Shown piece by piece: positions 1 to 8,390 of a stretch of DNA of 64,000 nucleotides. A program made the translations under genes and the position numbers. The DNA lies in the NCBI RefSeq assembly GCF_007992435.1, contig NZ_BKAG01000026.1:27794-91793 (forward strand), read 5' to 3'. The notes under the pieces were generated by a model that made no database searches, was not told where the DNA came from, and saw nothing but the letters and a program-made list of their open reading frames with translations. The number at the start of each line of letters is the position of its first letter. Position 1 is the stretch's first letter. The DNA comes from Prosthecobacter gellanilyticus. Lineage in GTDB: Bacteria; Verrucomicrobiota; Verrucomicrobiia; Verrucomicrobiales; Verrucomicrobiaceae.

Positions 1-217
1 TCACTTCCGGGTTCTGGCGCTTGAGTTCGTCCATGTAAACGAGTCCGCCGCGGATCTTGAAGGCACCCACGGGAGTGTGGTTCTCATGCTTCAGCCAGAC
101 CTCGCAGCCCAGCTCTGCCTCCAGCAGCGGCCAGCGATAAGCCGGAGTCTCATGGATGTGCGGACGGATCAGGGCCTTGGCGGCCTGGATCTCGGCGAGG
201 GTGGGCAGGGGCTGCAT
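1..217 (-). CDS. Threonine dehydratase (threonine ammonia-lyase), 5' part only
   Basis: The first 72 codons of a minus-strand gene run off the left edge of the window. Translation from the ATG at 217 gives MQPLPTLAEIQAAK at the start, then KHENHTPVGAFKIRGG around residues 43-58. This is the PLP-binding segment of fold-type II threonine/serine dehydratases, with the Schiff-base lysine in FKIRGG. The family deaminates threonine to 2-oxobutyrate, either for isoleucine synthesis or catabolically. The C-terminal part is not visible, so the presence of a regulatory ACT domain cannot be judged and the biosynthetic and catabolic forms cannot be separated. A long palindromic repeat lies just upstream of the start. 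Confidence 0.8.
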   Translation of the reverse strand, partial: MQPLPTLAEIQAAKALIRPHIHETPAYRWPLLEAELGCEVWLKHENHTPVGAFKIRGGLVYMDELKRQNPEV

Positions 218-280
218 GGGTGTCGGCGGGAAACCTGCGCCTGGGATCTCCGACGTCAACTCCACGGAAGCCAGCCATTT

Positions 281-370
281 TAACCGCTGATTAGACGCTA
301 ATTAAACGCTAATATCTCAGACCTTCATTTCTGGGACATTAGCGTCCTATTAGCGTCAAATTAGCGGTTA
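281..370. repeat. Long imperfect palindromic repeat (GACGCTAAT type)
   Basis: Two arms of about 33 bases, near 281-313 and 338-370, are inverted copies of each other with few mismatches. Each arm is built from short near-tandem units of the type GACGCTAAT. It lies between two divergently transcribed genes and could form a large hairpin or cruciform. A related element with the unit GGCACTAAT occurs at 62175-62254. Confidence 0.8.
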
Positions 371-458
371 AGAGATTTTTCGGATACCTGTGATCCACGA
401 TGAACAGCAGGAAGCGGTGGTTGCATTGAGGGGCAAACTCGGCTTTTTCGCAGGCACC

Positions 459-746
459 ATGGTCAATGTCATTGTCATCCTCGAAATCGACCCGGCGCGT
501 GTCGATGAATTCCTCGAAGTCATCACTTTCAACGCGGCGGAGTCCGTGAAGGAACCGGGCTGCACCCGTTTTGAGGTGAACCGCCAGTTTGAGCAGCCGA
601 ATCTCTTCGCCCTGAGCGAGCAGTATCTGGATCAGGCGGCCATGGAGGCGCACTACCAGACCCCGCACTTCGCCCAGTGGAAGGAAAAATCCGCCACGGG
701 CTTTGTGCTGAAGCGCTGGGCGGTGAAAGGACCGGTCCTCGACTGA
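459..746 (+). CDS. Putative quinol monooxygenase, ABM/YgiN family
   Basis: A 95-residue protein with the single ferredoxin-like fold expected of antibiotic-biosynthesis monooxygenase (ABM) proteins. It begins MVNVIVILEIDPARVDEF and has the family segment around EPGCTRFEVNRQ, followed by YLDQAAMEAHYQTPHF. Such proteins act as small cofactor-free monooxygenases or quinol-modifying enzymes in the cytoplasm. The ATG at 459 is chosen because it gives the normal family length. An in-frame ATG at 390 would add 23 residues unlike the family and would begin just after the palindromic element. moaA starts 28 bases downstream, so the two may be co-transcribed. The substrate is unknown. Confidence 0.75.
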   Translation: MVNVIVILEIDPARVDEFLEVITFNAAESVKEPGCTRFEVNRQFEQPNLFALSEQYLDQAAMEAHYQTPHFAQWKEKSATGFVLKRWAVKGPVLD

Positions 747-774
747 TCCGGCGAGCGTAGCTCCTTATACCTCT

Positions 775-1773
775 GTGGAAGACGCCTTCGGCCATCACAT
801 CTCTTACCTGCGCGTGTCCGTCACCGACCGGTGCAACGAACGCTGCCGGTATTGCATGCCCGAGGAGGAGCAGGCGTGGTTCCCGAAGGAGGAGGTGCTG
901 AGCTATGAGGAGATGCTGCGGGTGCTCCGCGTGGGTGCTGGCCTAGGAATCAAAAAAGTCCGCGTGACGGGTGGCGAGCCGCTCACACGTCCGGGTGTGG
1001 CCGATTTCTGCGCGCAGATCTCCCGCATCCCGGGCATCCAGCAGGTGGGCATTTCCACGAACGGCACGCTTTTGAGCAAGTTGGAGCAGGGAGAAACCAT
1101 CGCCGCACGCCTGGTGAAGGCGGGGGTGTATAGCGCCAATATCTCGCTCGATTCACTGGATCGCTCCTCCTATCAGCGCACCACGGGCCGCGATCTGCTG
1201 CCGAAGGTGCTGGAAGGCATCGATGCGGCGATTTCGGCAGGTTTCCGGGCCATTCATCTGAACTGCGTTCTGATGAAAAACCAGACGGACCGCGAGTTCG
1301 TGCCGCTTATTAATTACGCCTATGAAAAAGGGCTGCTGCTGCGCTTCATCGAGCTGATGCCGGTGAGCACGCAGGAGGTGCTGAGCGAAAACAATTTCCT
1401 CTCCACCCATGCCGCGAAGCAGATGGTGGAGCAGCACTATGGCGAGCTCATTCCGCTGCCTGATTTCAAGACGAACGGCCCCGCGACTTACTATGCCATC
1501 CCCGGCACGGAGCAGAAGATCGGCTTCATCGGTGCGATGACGAACCTGCACTTCTGCGAAAGCTGCAACAAGCTGCGCCTAACCAGTGATGGTAAATTGA
1601 GACCCTGCCTGGGCAGCTATTTGGAGTTTGATCTCAAAGAGCGGCTGCGCGCCGGCTGCACGGACGAGGAGCTGGCGGACTTCATTCATGGTGTCGTGGC
1701 CCGGAAGCCTAAGGAGCATGACTTCCGGCACAACTACCAGCCCAACCGACGCATGATTGCCATTGGTGGTTAG
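775..1773 (+). CDS. moaA: GTP 3',8-cyclase MoaA
   Basis: Radical-SAM enzyme of 332 residues that catalyses the first step of molybdenum cofactor synthesis, converting GTP to the cyclic intermediate processed by MoaC. The N-terminal cluster motif is C20-x3-C24-x2-C27 (TDRCNERCRYCMPEE). The C-terminal cluster motif is FCESCNKLRLTSDGKLRPC, and the chain ends in the typical Gly-Gly. VTGGEPLTRP and STNGT are further radical-SAM landmarks. The start codon is GTG at 775, just before the conserved FGHHISYLRVSVTDRC segment. mobA follows after a hairpin repeat, so these two cofactor genes are neighbours, but moaC, moaD and moaE are not in the window. Confidence 0.96.
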   Translation: MEDAFGHHISYLRVSVTDRCNERCRYCMPEEEQAWFPKEEVLSYEEMLRVLRVGAGLGIKKVRVTGGEPLTRPGVADFCAQISRIPGIQQVGISTNGTLLSKLEQGETIAARLVKAGVYSANISLDSLDRSSYQRTTGRDLLPKVLEGIDAAISAGFRAIHLNCVLMKNQTDREFVPLINYAYEKGLLLRFIELMPVSTQEVLSENNFLSTHAAKQMVEQHYGELIPLPDFKTNGPATYYAIPGTEQKIGFIGAMTNLHFCESCNKLRLTSDGKLRPCLGSYLEFDLKERLRAGCTDEELADFIHGVVARKPKEHDFRHNYQPNRRMIAIGG

Positions 1774-1815
1774 GGACTGACGGTGATTCCCAAGCCATTG
1801 ACACCGCGAGAGATG

Positions 1816-1862
1816 AGAAGACCGCAGAGAATACCTTCAGAAGGCTTTCTCTGCGGTCTTCT
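1816..1862. repeat. Perfect 16-bp-arm hairpin (ACCGCAGAG family)
   Basis: AGAAGACCGCAGAGAA at 1816-1831 is the exact reverse complement of 1847-1862, with a 15-base loop. Weaker flanking similarity (ACCGCGAGAG on the left, CTGCGCTGTGAG on the right) extends the element to about 1801-1880. It sits between moaA and mobA. Close relatives are at 8290-8362 and, as a single arm, near 9558-9585. Confidence 0.8.
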
Positions 1863-1926
1863 AACCTCTGCGCTGTGAGAAGGATTGGGCGGCTGCGAAT
1901 TTGGAAATTCGCGTTAGGGTCTGAGC

Positions 1927-2550
1927 ATGCCTGCCCCCTCCACTGCCCTCTTTGCCACGCTGCTGCTCGCGGGAGGCCGGTCCCAACGCATGGGGGAGGA
2001 CAAGGCGCAGCTCATGTGGCAGGGGCGGCCGCTGTGGCAGGTGCAGCTGGAGAAGCTGCTGGAGGTTGAGAGTTCTCACTGTCTGGTCGCCTGCCGGGAG
2101 GAGCAGGAACTGCATCTGGACTGCCCGGATGACGAGGCCGTGACGTGGCTCTTTGATCCGGTGGAGGATGACAATGGGCCGCTGGGGGCCATCACGCGGG
2201 CTTTGGCATCGATCGCGGTGCCGACCCTGGTGCTGGCGGTGGACATGCCGTTCATGACGACGGATTTTTTGCGCACGCGGCTGGAGCGTTCACGCGAGCG
2301 CGGGTGCTTTTTCGCCACGGGTCATGGCATCGAGCCGATGACGGGCTGCTATGCGCCGGCGATGCTGCCGCTGATGGAGAAACGGCTGGCCCGGGGTGAG
2401 AAAAGCCTGCGGGGCGCCATCTCCGAATGTGTGGAGCTGGGACTGGCCCAGGTGATGCACCTGAACGAGGGGGAGGAGACGCTTTTCACCAATGCGAACA
2501 CACCGGGTGAATGGCAGGATTGCCAGCATTTCAAAGAGCGCCTAGGGTGA
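1927..2550 (+). CDS. mobA: Molybdenum cofactor guanylyltransferase MobA
   Basis: A 207-residue nucleotidyltransferase that attaches GMP to molybdopterin. The N-terminal signature LLAGGRSQRMGEDKAQ (about residues 10-25) is the GTP-binding loop of MobA/MobA-like proteins. LAVDMPFMT near residue 100 is the metal-binding aspartate segment. Length is normal for the family. The gene follows moaA after a hairpin repeat and is followed 16 bases later by a TPR protein gene on the same strand. Specificity for GTP rather than CTP (MocA) is inferred from overall similarity and is not proven by the sequence. Confidence 0.88.
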   Translation: MPAPSTALFATLLLAGGRSQRMGEDKAQLMWQGRPLWQVQLEKLLEVESSHCLVACREEQELHLDCPDDEAVTWLFDPVEDDNGPLGAITRALASIAVPTLVLAVDMPFMTTDFLRTRLERSRERGCFFATGHGIEPMTGCYAPAMLPLMEKRLARGEKSLRGAISECVELGLAQVMHLNEGEETLFTNANTPGEWQDCQHFKERLG

Positions 2551-2566
2551 GACTTCCCTCACTCAC

Positions 2567-5083
2567 ATGCTTTTTCCCCGCCTCCACGTCTCCGTCCTCA
2601 TGCTGCTGGCCTTTTCCGGACCAGCCCTGCATGGCAAGGGCCTGGAGGATCTGCCGGAGTATCGGGCTGCCAGGCAGGCGCTGAGTGACGGACTTCCCGC
2701 TGTGGCCGCGCTGAAGGCCACCCGCCTCATGCAGGCAGCGCAGTCGAAAGAGCGGCAGACTTTGGCCGCTCTGGCGGTGGAGGCCTGGGTGCGTGCGCGC
2801 CGGGGCGATGAAGCACTCAAGATCCTGGCCAGCGAGACGGTGCCTGACGCAGGCTTCTGGAAGGCGCAGGCCCAGGTGCAGACAGGTGATCTGGACGGGG
2901 CCGAGAAGCTGCTGGCTGCCCGCGTGCAGGACAAGTCCGCCAGCTATCAGGAACGACTCCTTTTGGCGCAGATCAGCCTGGCATCCGGCAATCTGGGGCA
3001 GGCACGTGAAGTCCTGGATGCTCTGCGCAAGGCCGATGACGAACCTGTGGCCAGCCAGGCACGGATCATGTGGGATGAGGTGGAACTACGTGCCGGACGT
3101 GCGGAACCAGCGCTGGCGGACCTGACCTCCCAGAATCATCCCCTGGATGCGAAGGCGCGACTGCTTTTGGCGAAGGGATTGGTGGACCAGAACCGCATCA
3201 GCGAGGCGCAGACGCAGCTTCGCGAACTGGTCGGCAGCACGGAAGGCGGGGAACGTGTGCACCACGCCGCCTCGGTGATGCTGGCGGAATCCTGGCTGCG
3301 CCAGGGCAATGCAGCGCAGGCCGTGGAAGGCCTGGTGCAGTTTCTGGACAACACAGCGGAGAGCGAGATGTGGAGCAGCGCCTTTGACCTGCTGGCCCGC
3401 TGCCTGAATGAAACCGCCGGCACCCTGCCTCCGGATGCCACGCTGCGCTGGATCACGGAAGGCAGTGCAGCTCAAAAGGCAGCGCTCACCTCTCCAGCGA
3501 CCACCTCCACCTTTCAGGGTCATGCGATCCTGCTGATGGCCCGCTGGCTGGTCGCCCAGAAGCGCGAGGACGAGGCTCTGGGGCTGCTGGAGGCACTGAT
3601 CCAGGTGCACGCCGGCCATCCCCAGGCGAATGAGGCCATGCAACTGGCGCTGGAGACCTACAGTGTCCGCAAGGCAGATGAGCGCGTGGCCGTGCTGACC
3701 GAAATGTGGAAAAGCCGGTTCGGCAATCAAGGTTCGGCCATGGTGGAGTTCGTCACCGCAGGCACGGCCTATGCACGGGGTGACTATGCACGCAGCGCGC
3801 AGTTTTTCCAAAACGCGGCCAATCTGGCCACCACGCTGGCCGAGCGCCGCTCCGCCCTCTACAATGCCGGCGTGGCCGCGCTGCATGGCGGCGAGATGAT
3901 CCTGTATCAAAACCTGTTAGGTCAGCTCCAGGTGGTGAGCGGTGACGCGGTGGTGGCCTCCAAGGATGGATCCGCCGACCTCGAGCTGGATCGTGTGCTG
4001 GAGATGGCCGCAAAGGGCAGGGCCGAGGCTGAGTCAGAACTGCGCGGCTTCATGGAGAAGCACAGCCAGCATCCGCGCTTGTTTGAGGCGAAGATGGCCC
4101 TGGCGGAACTGCTGCTTCTGCGGGTGCCGATCGACTTCCCCGCCGTGGACCGCCTCCTGGCTGAGATCGAGACCTTCCCTGCCCTGACGGACCGCCAGCG
4201 TGAGCGGCTGGTGATGACGCAACTCTGGCGCCTGGACCGCGCCGGCAAACTGAAGGAACTCACCGATGCCGGCAGCGCCTTCATCAAGGCCCGGCCAGGC
4301 ACGCCGCAGACCGCGCTGGTGCGCCTGAAGGTGGCGGATGCCTTTTTCAGGCTGGAGAATTTCGCCGCCGCGCGCACGGAATTTGAGCTGGTGGCCAAGG
4401 AGGCCGCAAACTCCCCCTATGCGGACACGGCGCTGTATTTCGCCGGCATGTCCGCGCTCTCCATGATGAGTGACGAGGGTCGCGAGACGGCGATCGACCT
4501 CTGGCAGGAGCTGGCAGAGCGCGGAGGGCCGCTGAGCATCCCGGCGCGGCAGCAGCAGGCCATGGCGCTGCGGCGTTCCGGCAAGGAAGCCGAGGCGCTG
4601 AAGCTGGTGGACATCCTGCTGGCCGAACCAAAACTGCCTAAAAACCTGCGCCGCTCCATGATGTGTGAGAAGGCGGAGATGCTGATGCTGCTGGGCAAGA
4701 CGGATGCCGCCTCCCTGACGTCCGCCATCAAGGTGCTACGGGAGCTGGTCGGCGAGCCTGACCTCACTTTCGACTGGCGCGCACGCGCTGGTTATACCCT
4801 GGCCGTGGCACTGCAGTCCGCAGGCCAGGCCACGGAGGCACTGGAAGCCTGCTATGATGTGGTGGAGGCGGATGGCTTCACCGGCCCGGCCGACCCGGCG
4901 GAGTTCCGCTGGTATTACCGCGCGGGATTCTTCGGCATCGATCTGCTGGAAAGCACTAAGCAATGGGAAGCCGCCGCCCGTCTGGCTGAGAAACTCGCCG
5001 TCAGCTCCGGCGACCGCGCTGGCGAGGCCAAGGAGCGGGCCACGAAAATCCGCCTGGAGCACTTCCTTTGGGACGGCAAGTGA
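2567..5083 (+). CDS. Secreted or periplasmic tetratricopeptide-repeat protein
   Basis: An 838-residue protein with an N-terminal signal peptide (hydrophobic LHVSVLMLLAFSGPALHG). The rest is almost entirely alpha-helical repeats rich in Ala, Leu and Glu, spaced as TPR-like units. Examples are the segments around KAQAQVQTGDLDGAEKLL, LLLAQISLASGNLGQAREVL and LYFAGMSALSMM. No catalytic motif is visible. It resembles outer-membrane or periplasmic TPR scaffolds such as the YbgF/BamD type, but no specific family can be named. It follows mobA by 16 bases, possibly by read-through. Function is unknown; a protein-binding role is an inference from the repeats. Confidence 0.75.
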   Translation: MLFPRLHVSVLMLLAFSGPALHGKGLEDLPEYRAARQALSDGLPAVAALKATRLMQAAQSKERQTLAALAVEAWVRARRGDEALKILASETVPDAGFWKAQAQVQTGDLDGAEKLLAARVQDKSASYQERLLLAQISLASGNLGQAREVLDALRKADDEPVASQARIMWDEVELRAGRAEPALADLTSQNHPLDAKARLLLAKGLVDQNRISEAQTQLRELVGSTEGGERVHHAASVMLAESWLRQGNAAQAVEGLVQFLDNTAESEMWSSAFDLLARCLNETAGTLPPDATLRWITEGSAAQKAALTSPATTSTFQGHAILLMARWLVAQKREDEALGLLEALIQVHAGHPQANEAMQLALETYSVRKADERVAVLTEMWKSRFGNQGSAMVEFVTAGTAYARGDYARSAQFFQNAANLATTLAERRSALYNAGVAALHGGEMILYQNLLGQLQVVSGDAVVASKDGSADLELDRVLEMAAKGRAEAESELRGFMEKHSQHPRLFEAKMALAELLLLRVPIDFPAVDRLLAEIETFPALTDRQRERLVMTQLWRLDRAGKLKELTDAGSAFIKARPGTPQTALVRLKVADAFFRLENFAAARTEFELVAKEAANSPYADTALYFAGMSALSMMSDEGRETAIDLWQELAERGGPLSIPARQQQAMALRRSGKEAEALKLVDILLAEPKLPKNLRRSMMCEKAEMLMLLGKTDAASLTSAIKVLRELVGEPDLTFDWRARAGYTLAVALQSAGQATEALEACYDVVEADGFTGPADPAEFRWYYRAGFFGIDLLESTKQWEAAARLAEKLAVSSGDRAGEAKERATKIRLEHFLWDGK

Positions 5084-5091
5084 TAGAGGCA

Positions 5092-5119
5092 TTGACATCG
5101 CGGGGGCAATTTTTACACT
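5092..5119 (+). promoter_or_regulatory. Sigma-70-type promoter of the PUR-domain gene
   Basis: A perfect -35 box TTGACA at 5092-5097 is followed after 16 bases by TACACT at 5114-5119 (four of six matches to TATAAT). Transcription would begin near 5126, giving a leader of about 50 bases before the ATG at 5175. The -35 box begins 8 bases after the TPR gene's stop codon. Confidence 0.6.
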
Positions 5120-5174
5120 CGGGGCACCTTTCAGAAAACCAACAGCACCAGGACACCGTGGAGGTCATCATCTC

Positions 5175-5435
5175 ATGAGGAACGACGAATACGAAGAGCA
5201 GCCGAGACGCGGAACACCACCGCTGCACTCGGAGAAGATCATGACAGACCGGAAGATCTTCTTCCTGGATCTGAAGGAAAATGAGCGCGGACGTGTGATC
5301 AAGATCACCGAGGACGTGCGCGGACGCCGTGACACCATCATGCTGCCCGTGGAGGCCGCGGACGAGTTTCTCGATGCGCTGCAGCGCATTCTGGAGATGG
5401 AGCGGGACCTGCCTCCGATCAACAAGCTGGCCTGA
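5175..5435 (+). CDS. PUR-alpha-like DNA/RNA-binding protein (DUF3276 type)
   Basis: A small protein of 86 residues. The segment DRKIFFLDLKENERGRVIKI followed by EDVRGRRDTIMLPVEAADEF matches the single PUR repeat of bacterial Pur-alpha proteins found in Bacteroidetes, spirochaetes and Verrucomicrobia. These proteins dimerise and bind single-stranded nucleic acid. The ATG at 5175 has GAGG upstream. A second in-frame ATG at 5241 with GGAGAAG upstream would give 64 residues, which still covers the PUR domain. It has its own promoter at 5092-5119. Its target is unknown. Confidence 0.75.
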   Translation: MRNDEYEEQPRRGTPPLHSEKIMTDRKIFFLDLKENERGRVIKITEDVRGRRDTIMLPVEAADEFLDALQRILEMERDLPPINKLA

Positions 5436-5487
5436 TCCAGCCTCCGCGAAAGGCAAGTCATCTCCCTGTCATACAGAGGCGGTCGCG

Positions 5488-6207
5488 ATGTCACTCAGGC
5501 GTGTCACTTTCGCCATGAGCACGCGCCACTTCATTTACACACTTTTGGTTGGGCTTTCCCTGGCCAGCTTCAGCCTCGCCGCAGACGAGAGGCCGGTGAA
5601 GCGCGCGGTCGGAGTCGTGCTCTTTCCCGGCTTTGAGATGCTGGACGCTTGTGGGCCCATGGAGATCTGGGGAAACCTGAAGGACCAGGTCACCCTCATC
5701 ACCGTGGCAAAGAGTGCTGGGCCGGTGGTCACCGCGCAAGGAGTGGAGATGGTGGCGCAAAAGACTTTCGCCGACTGCCCGAAGCTCGACCTGCTTCTGG
5801 TGCCTGGAGGATTCGGCGTGAAGAAGCTGATCAAGGATGAGGAGACCCTCATCTGGCTCAAGCAACGTTCCGCTCAGGTGGAGATCACGATGTCCGTATG
5901 CAATGGAGCTACCTTGCTAGCCGCCGCAGGCCTGCTGGATGGTCGCCCGGCCACGACGAACAAAGCCTACTGGAAGATGGCCACCAAGCCCGGGCCTAAC
6001 GTGAAGTGGGTCACGCAAGCGCGCTGGGTGGATGATGGAAACATGGTCACGTCTTCCGGTGTCTCCGCCGGCATCGACATGACGCTGCATGTGGTGAGCA
6101 GTCTTTTCGGCCAGCGCACCGCCGAGCGCATGGCGGATGAGATCGAGCATGATTGGCATCGTGATCCTTCGTGGGATCCTTTTGCGGCGAAGCATGGGCT
6201 GAAGTGA
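5488..6207 (+). CDS. DJ-1/PfpI family protein with signal peptide
   Basis: A 239-residue protein with an N-terminal hydrophobic export segment (about residues 14-31), then a class I glutamine amidotransferase-like domain. The nucleophile elbow is SVCNGATLLAAAGLLDG with Cys138. The upstream acidic residue is in CGPMEIW (Glu59). The domain resembles isonitrile-hydratase and ThiJ/PfpI proteins. The ATG at 5488 has AGAGG upstream; an alternative ATG at 5515 begins directly at the signal peptide. Export is unusual for this mostly cytoplasmic superfamily but recurs in Verrucomicrobia. The gene is convergent with the next one, with one base between the stop codons. Confidence 0.8.
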   Translation: MSLRRVTFAMSTRHFIYTLLVGLSLASFSLAADERPVKRAVGVVLFPGFEMLDACGPMEIWGNLKDQVTLITVAKSAGPVVTAQGVEMVAQKTFADCPKLDLLLVPGGFGVKKLIKDEETLIWLKQRSAQVEITMSVCNGATLLAAAGLLDGRPATTNKAYWKMATKPGPNVKWVTQARWVDDGNMVTSSGVSAGIDMTLHVVSSLFGQRTAERMADEIEHDWHRDPSWDPFAAKHGLK

Positions 6208-6208
6208 T

Positions 6209-6928
6209 CTACTCCAGCCTCGTGAACACACCGGCCGCAGCTTTGACGGAGATCTTTTGGTTAGACGCGTAGGCACGCGCGGCGGCCATGCGCATCTCGG
6301 CACGTGAACCTTGGCGGAGCCAGACCTCGAGGGCATCACGAAGCAGGAATGAGCCCGGATACATCAATTGAGTCGTGGTGAGCACGGGACGTGATTTCGC
6401 GGCCTCGAGATGGGGCTGGAAGTATCTCCCGCTGATGCAGCAAAGGATGACCGCGTCAGGCGGCTGCGGAGCTGCGCTGAGTCCGGAGATGGGAATGGCT
6501 CCATCCATGAGCCCATTGTGGCCGATGAAGGCCACGAGGCTGTTTTCAGAGCTGTGCAGTGCTGAGAAGAAGGCCTCGAGGCATTCGCGGATGTTTTTGC
6601 CGCGCCAGGCCTCGGCAATGATCCGGCAGTCCTGGCTGACATGCTTGTAGGTGCGGCGATCGACAATCTCCGGCACGGGATCGGCCTCGGCCTTCTCCAG
6701 CTTCCAGCTCTTGCTGCGGCCAAACACGCCTTTAAAACCTTCCGAGTTGCCCCAGTAGAGGTTCAGCTCCGCATCATCGCCATTGCCGATCTTCGCTGGC
6801 ACCTTCGCGATGCCCTGGCTGGCATTGTCTGCCAGGGCCACGAAGACGCGGATCGTCCGTGTATCAGCACTCGCATGGCAAATCATCAGCCCGAGGACGA
6901 TGAAGACCCATGCAACTGCTGATTTCAT
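6209..6928 (-). CDS. Secreted protein of unknown function, possible caspase-like His/Cys pair
   Basis: A 239-residue protein with a clear signal peptide (VAWVFIVLGLMICHASA). The mature part has no family I recognise with confidence. LVAFIGHNGLMDG (His137) is followed about 25 residues later by DAVILCCISGRYF (Cys163/164). This spacing and the hydrophobic strands before each residue recall the His-Cys dyad of caspase-fold (clan CD) peptidases, but that is inference only. The gene ends one base from the stop of the DJ-1-like gene and lies 8 bases downstream of trpB on the same strand, so it may be read with trpB. Confidence 0.65.
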   Translation of the reverse strand: MKSAVAWVFIVLGLMICHASADTRTIRVFVALADNASQGIAKVPAKIGNGDDAELNLYWGNSEGFKGVFGRSKSWKLEKAEADPVPEIVDRRTYKHVSQDCRIIAEAWRGKNIRECLEAFFSALHSSENSLVAFIGHNGLMDGAIPISGLSAAPQPPDAVILCCISGRYFQPHLEAAKSRPVLTTTQLMYPGSFLLRDALEVWLRQGSRAEMRMAAARAYASNQKISVKAAAGVFTRLE

Positions 6929-6936
6929 GGTTTTGG

Positions 6937-8166
6937 TTAGAACTTGATCTCTTCTTTGAAGATCATGCGGGCAGCCTGGGCCACGTCTTTGTCACCGCGA
7001 CCGGAGAGGTTCACGATGATGACCTGGTCCTTGCCCATCTTCGGCGCGACCTTGCGCACCTCGGCGATGGCGTGGCTGCTCTCAAGAGCGGGGATGATGC
7101 CCTCGACGGCGCTCAGTTCGCTGAAGGCAGCCAAGGCTTCTTCATCCGTGGCGTAGTTATACTCCACACGATTCATGTCGTGCAGCCAGGCATGCTCAGG
7201 GCCGATGGCCGCGTAGTCCAGACCGGCGCTGACGCTGTGCGTGAGCTCGATCTGGCCGTCGTCATTTGCGAGCAGCCAGGTCTTGGTGCCCTGCAGCACA
7301 CCGAGGCGGCCGCCCTGGAAACGCGCGGCGTGTTTCTCAGGCAGGATGCCTTCGCCACCGGCTTCCACGCCGATCATGCGCACGCCGGGGTCATTCAGGA
7401 AGGGATGGAAGAGGCCGATGCTGTTGCTGCCACCGCCGACACAGGCCACAAGCAGGTCCGGCAGACGCTGCTCGCGCTCCAGGATCTGCTGGCGTGCCTC
7501 CACGCCGATCACGCGATGGAAGTCACGCACCATCATCGGGAACGGATGCGAACCAAGCGCGCTGCCGAGGATGTAATGCGTGTCGCGCACATTCGTGACC
7601 CAGTCACGCATGGCTTCATTCACGGCTTCCTTCAGCGTGGCCTGACCGGCAGTGACGGCGACGACCTTGGCACCGAGGAATCTCATGCGCGCCACGTTCA
7701 ACGCCTGACGGGCCATGTCGACAGCACCCATGTAGATGGTGCAGTCGAGACCGAAGCGAGCACACACGGTGGCCGTGGCCACGCCGTGCTGACCAGCGCC
7801 GGTTTCAGCGATGATGCGCTGCTTGCCGAGACGTAGCGCGAGCAGTGCCTGGCCGAGCGCGTTATTGATCTTATGCGCGCCGGTGTGGAGCAGGTCCTCG
7901 CGCTTCAGATAAATGCGCGCGCCGCCCAGCTTTTCCGTCCAGCGCTCCGCCAGATACAGCGGGGTGGGACGGCCAACGTACTCGTGCAGCAGGCGATTCA
8001 GCTCCGTCTGGAAAATGGGGTCTGCCTTGGCGCGCTCATACTCCTCCGAAAGCTCATTGAGGGCTGACATGAGGGTCTCCGGCACAAACATGCCTCCATA
8101 GCGGCCGAAGTGGCCGTGTTGGTCAGGCATCACAGGGAGAGGGGTAGCGGTGGCGGTCGCGGTCAT
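6937..8166 (-). CDS. trpB: Tryptophan synthase beta chain
   Basis: A 409-residue PLP enzyme that condenses indole and serine to tryptophan. [15 protein letters not shown] at the N-terminus and [19 protein letters not shown] with the Schiff-base Lys99 are diagnostic. [12 protein letters not shown] and the C-terminal SGRGDKD phosphate-binding loop are also present. The ATG at 8166 is preferred over a TTG at 8181 because the family segment starts shortly after it. trpA is not adjacent. The only other trp gene in the window is trpE, 54 kb away, so the pathway genes are dispersed. The following gene on the strand encodes a secreted unknown. Confidence 0.97.
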   Translation of the reverse strand: MTATATATPLPVMPDQHGHFGRYGGMFVPETLMSALNELSEEYERAKADPIFQTELNRLLHEYVGRPTPLYLAERWTEKLGGARIYLKREDLLHTGAHKINNALGQALLALRLGKQRIIAETGAGQHGVATATVCARFGLDCTIYMGAVDMARQALNVARMRFLGAKVVAVTAGQATLKEAVNEAMRDWVTNVRDTHYILGSALGSHPFPMMVRDFHRVIGVEARQQILEREQRLPDLLVACVGGGSNSIGLFHPFLNDPGVRMIGVEAGGEGILPEKHAARFQGGRLGVLQGTKTWLLANDDGQIELTHSVSAGLDYAAIGPEHAWLHDMNRVEYNYATDEEALAAFSELSAVEGIIPALESSHAIAEVRKVAPKMGKDQVIIVNLSGRGDKDVAQAARMIFKEEIKF

Positions 8167-8289
8167 GGAGTGGGTTCGCAAAGTAAGGAAAATACGTCCG
8201 ATGGCAACGTGCAGTCGAAATAGCGATGCCTGAAGCCTGGATCAGGCGGTCTCAAGGGCTTTTCTGTGGCTGGAACGAGCGGCGCTCTT

Positions 8290-8362
8290 ACCGCAGAGAC
8301 CAGAAGACTGCAGAGAATACCTTTTTGAAGGACTTCTCTGCGGTCTTTCCGCCTCTTGCGGT
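8290..8362. repeat. Palindromic repeat, ACCGCAGAG family
   Basis: The left arm begins ACCGCAGAGACCAGAAGACT and the right arm ends in the inverse, through CTCTGCGGTCTTTCCGCC and CTTGCGGT. Each arm contains two tandem ACCGCAGAG-like units. It lies between trpB and the GYF_2 protein gene. The inner hairpin is the same sequence family as 1816-1862. Confidence 0.75.
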
Positions 8363-8390
8363 GGGGATGGGGTCGTGGCTCCCGTGTCGC

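Noticed and set aside
390..458. Upstream ATG for the ABM monooxygenase
   Set aside because: The extra 23 residues do not belong to the ABM fold, and this start lies at the edge of a palindromic repeat.
3086..3910. 274-residue minus-strand frame opposite the TPR protein
   Set aside because: It has the His, Gln and Arg-rich composition of an antisense frame, and the TPR gene is continuous on the plus strand.
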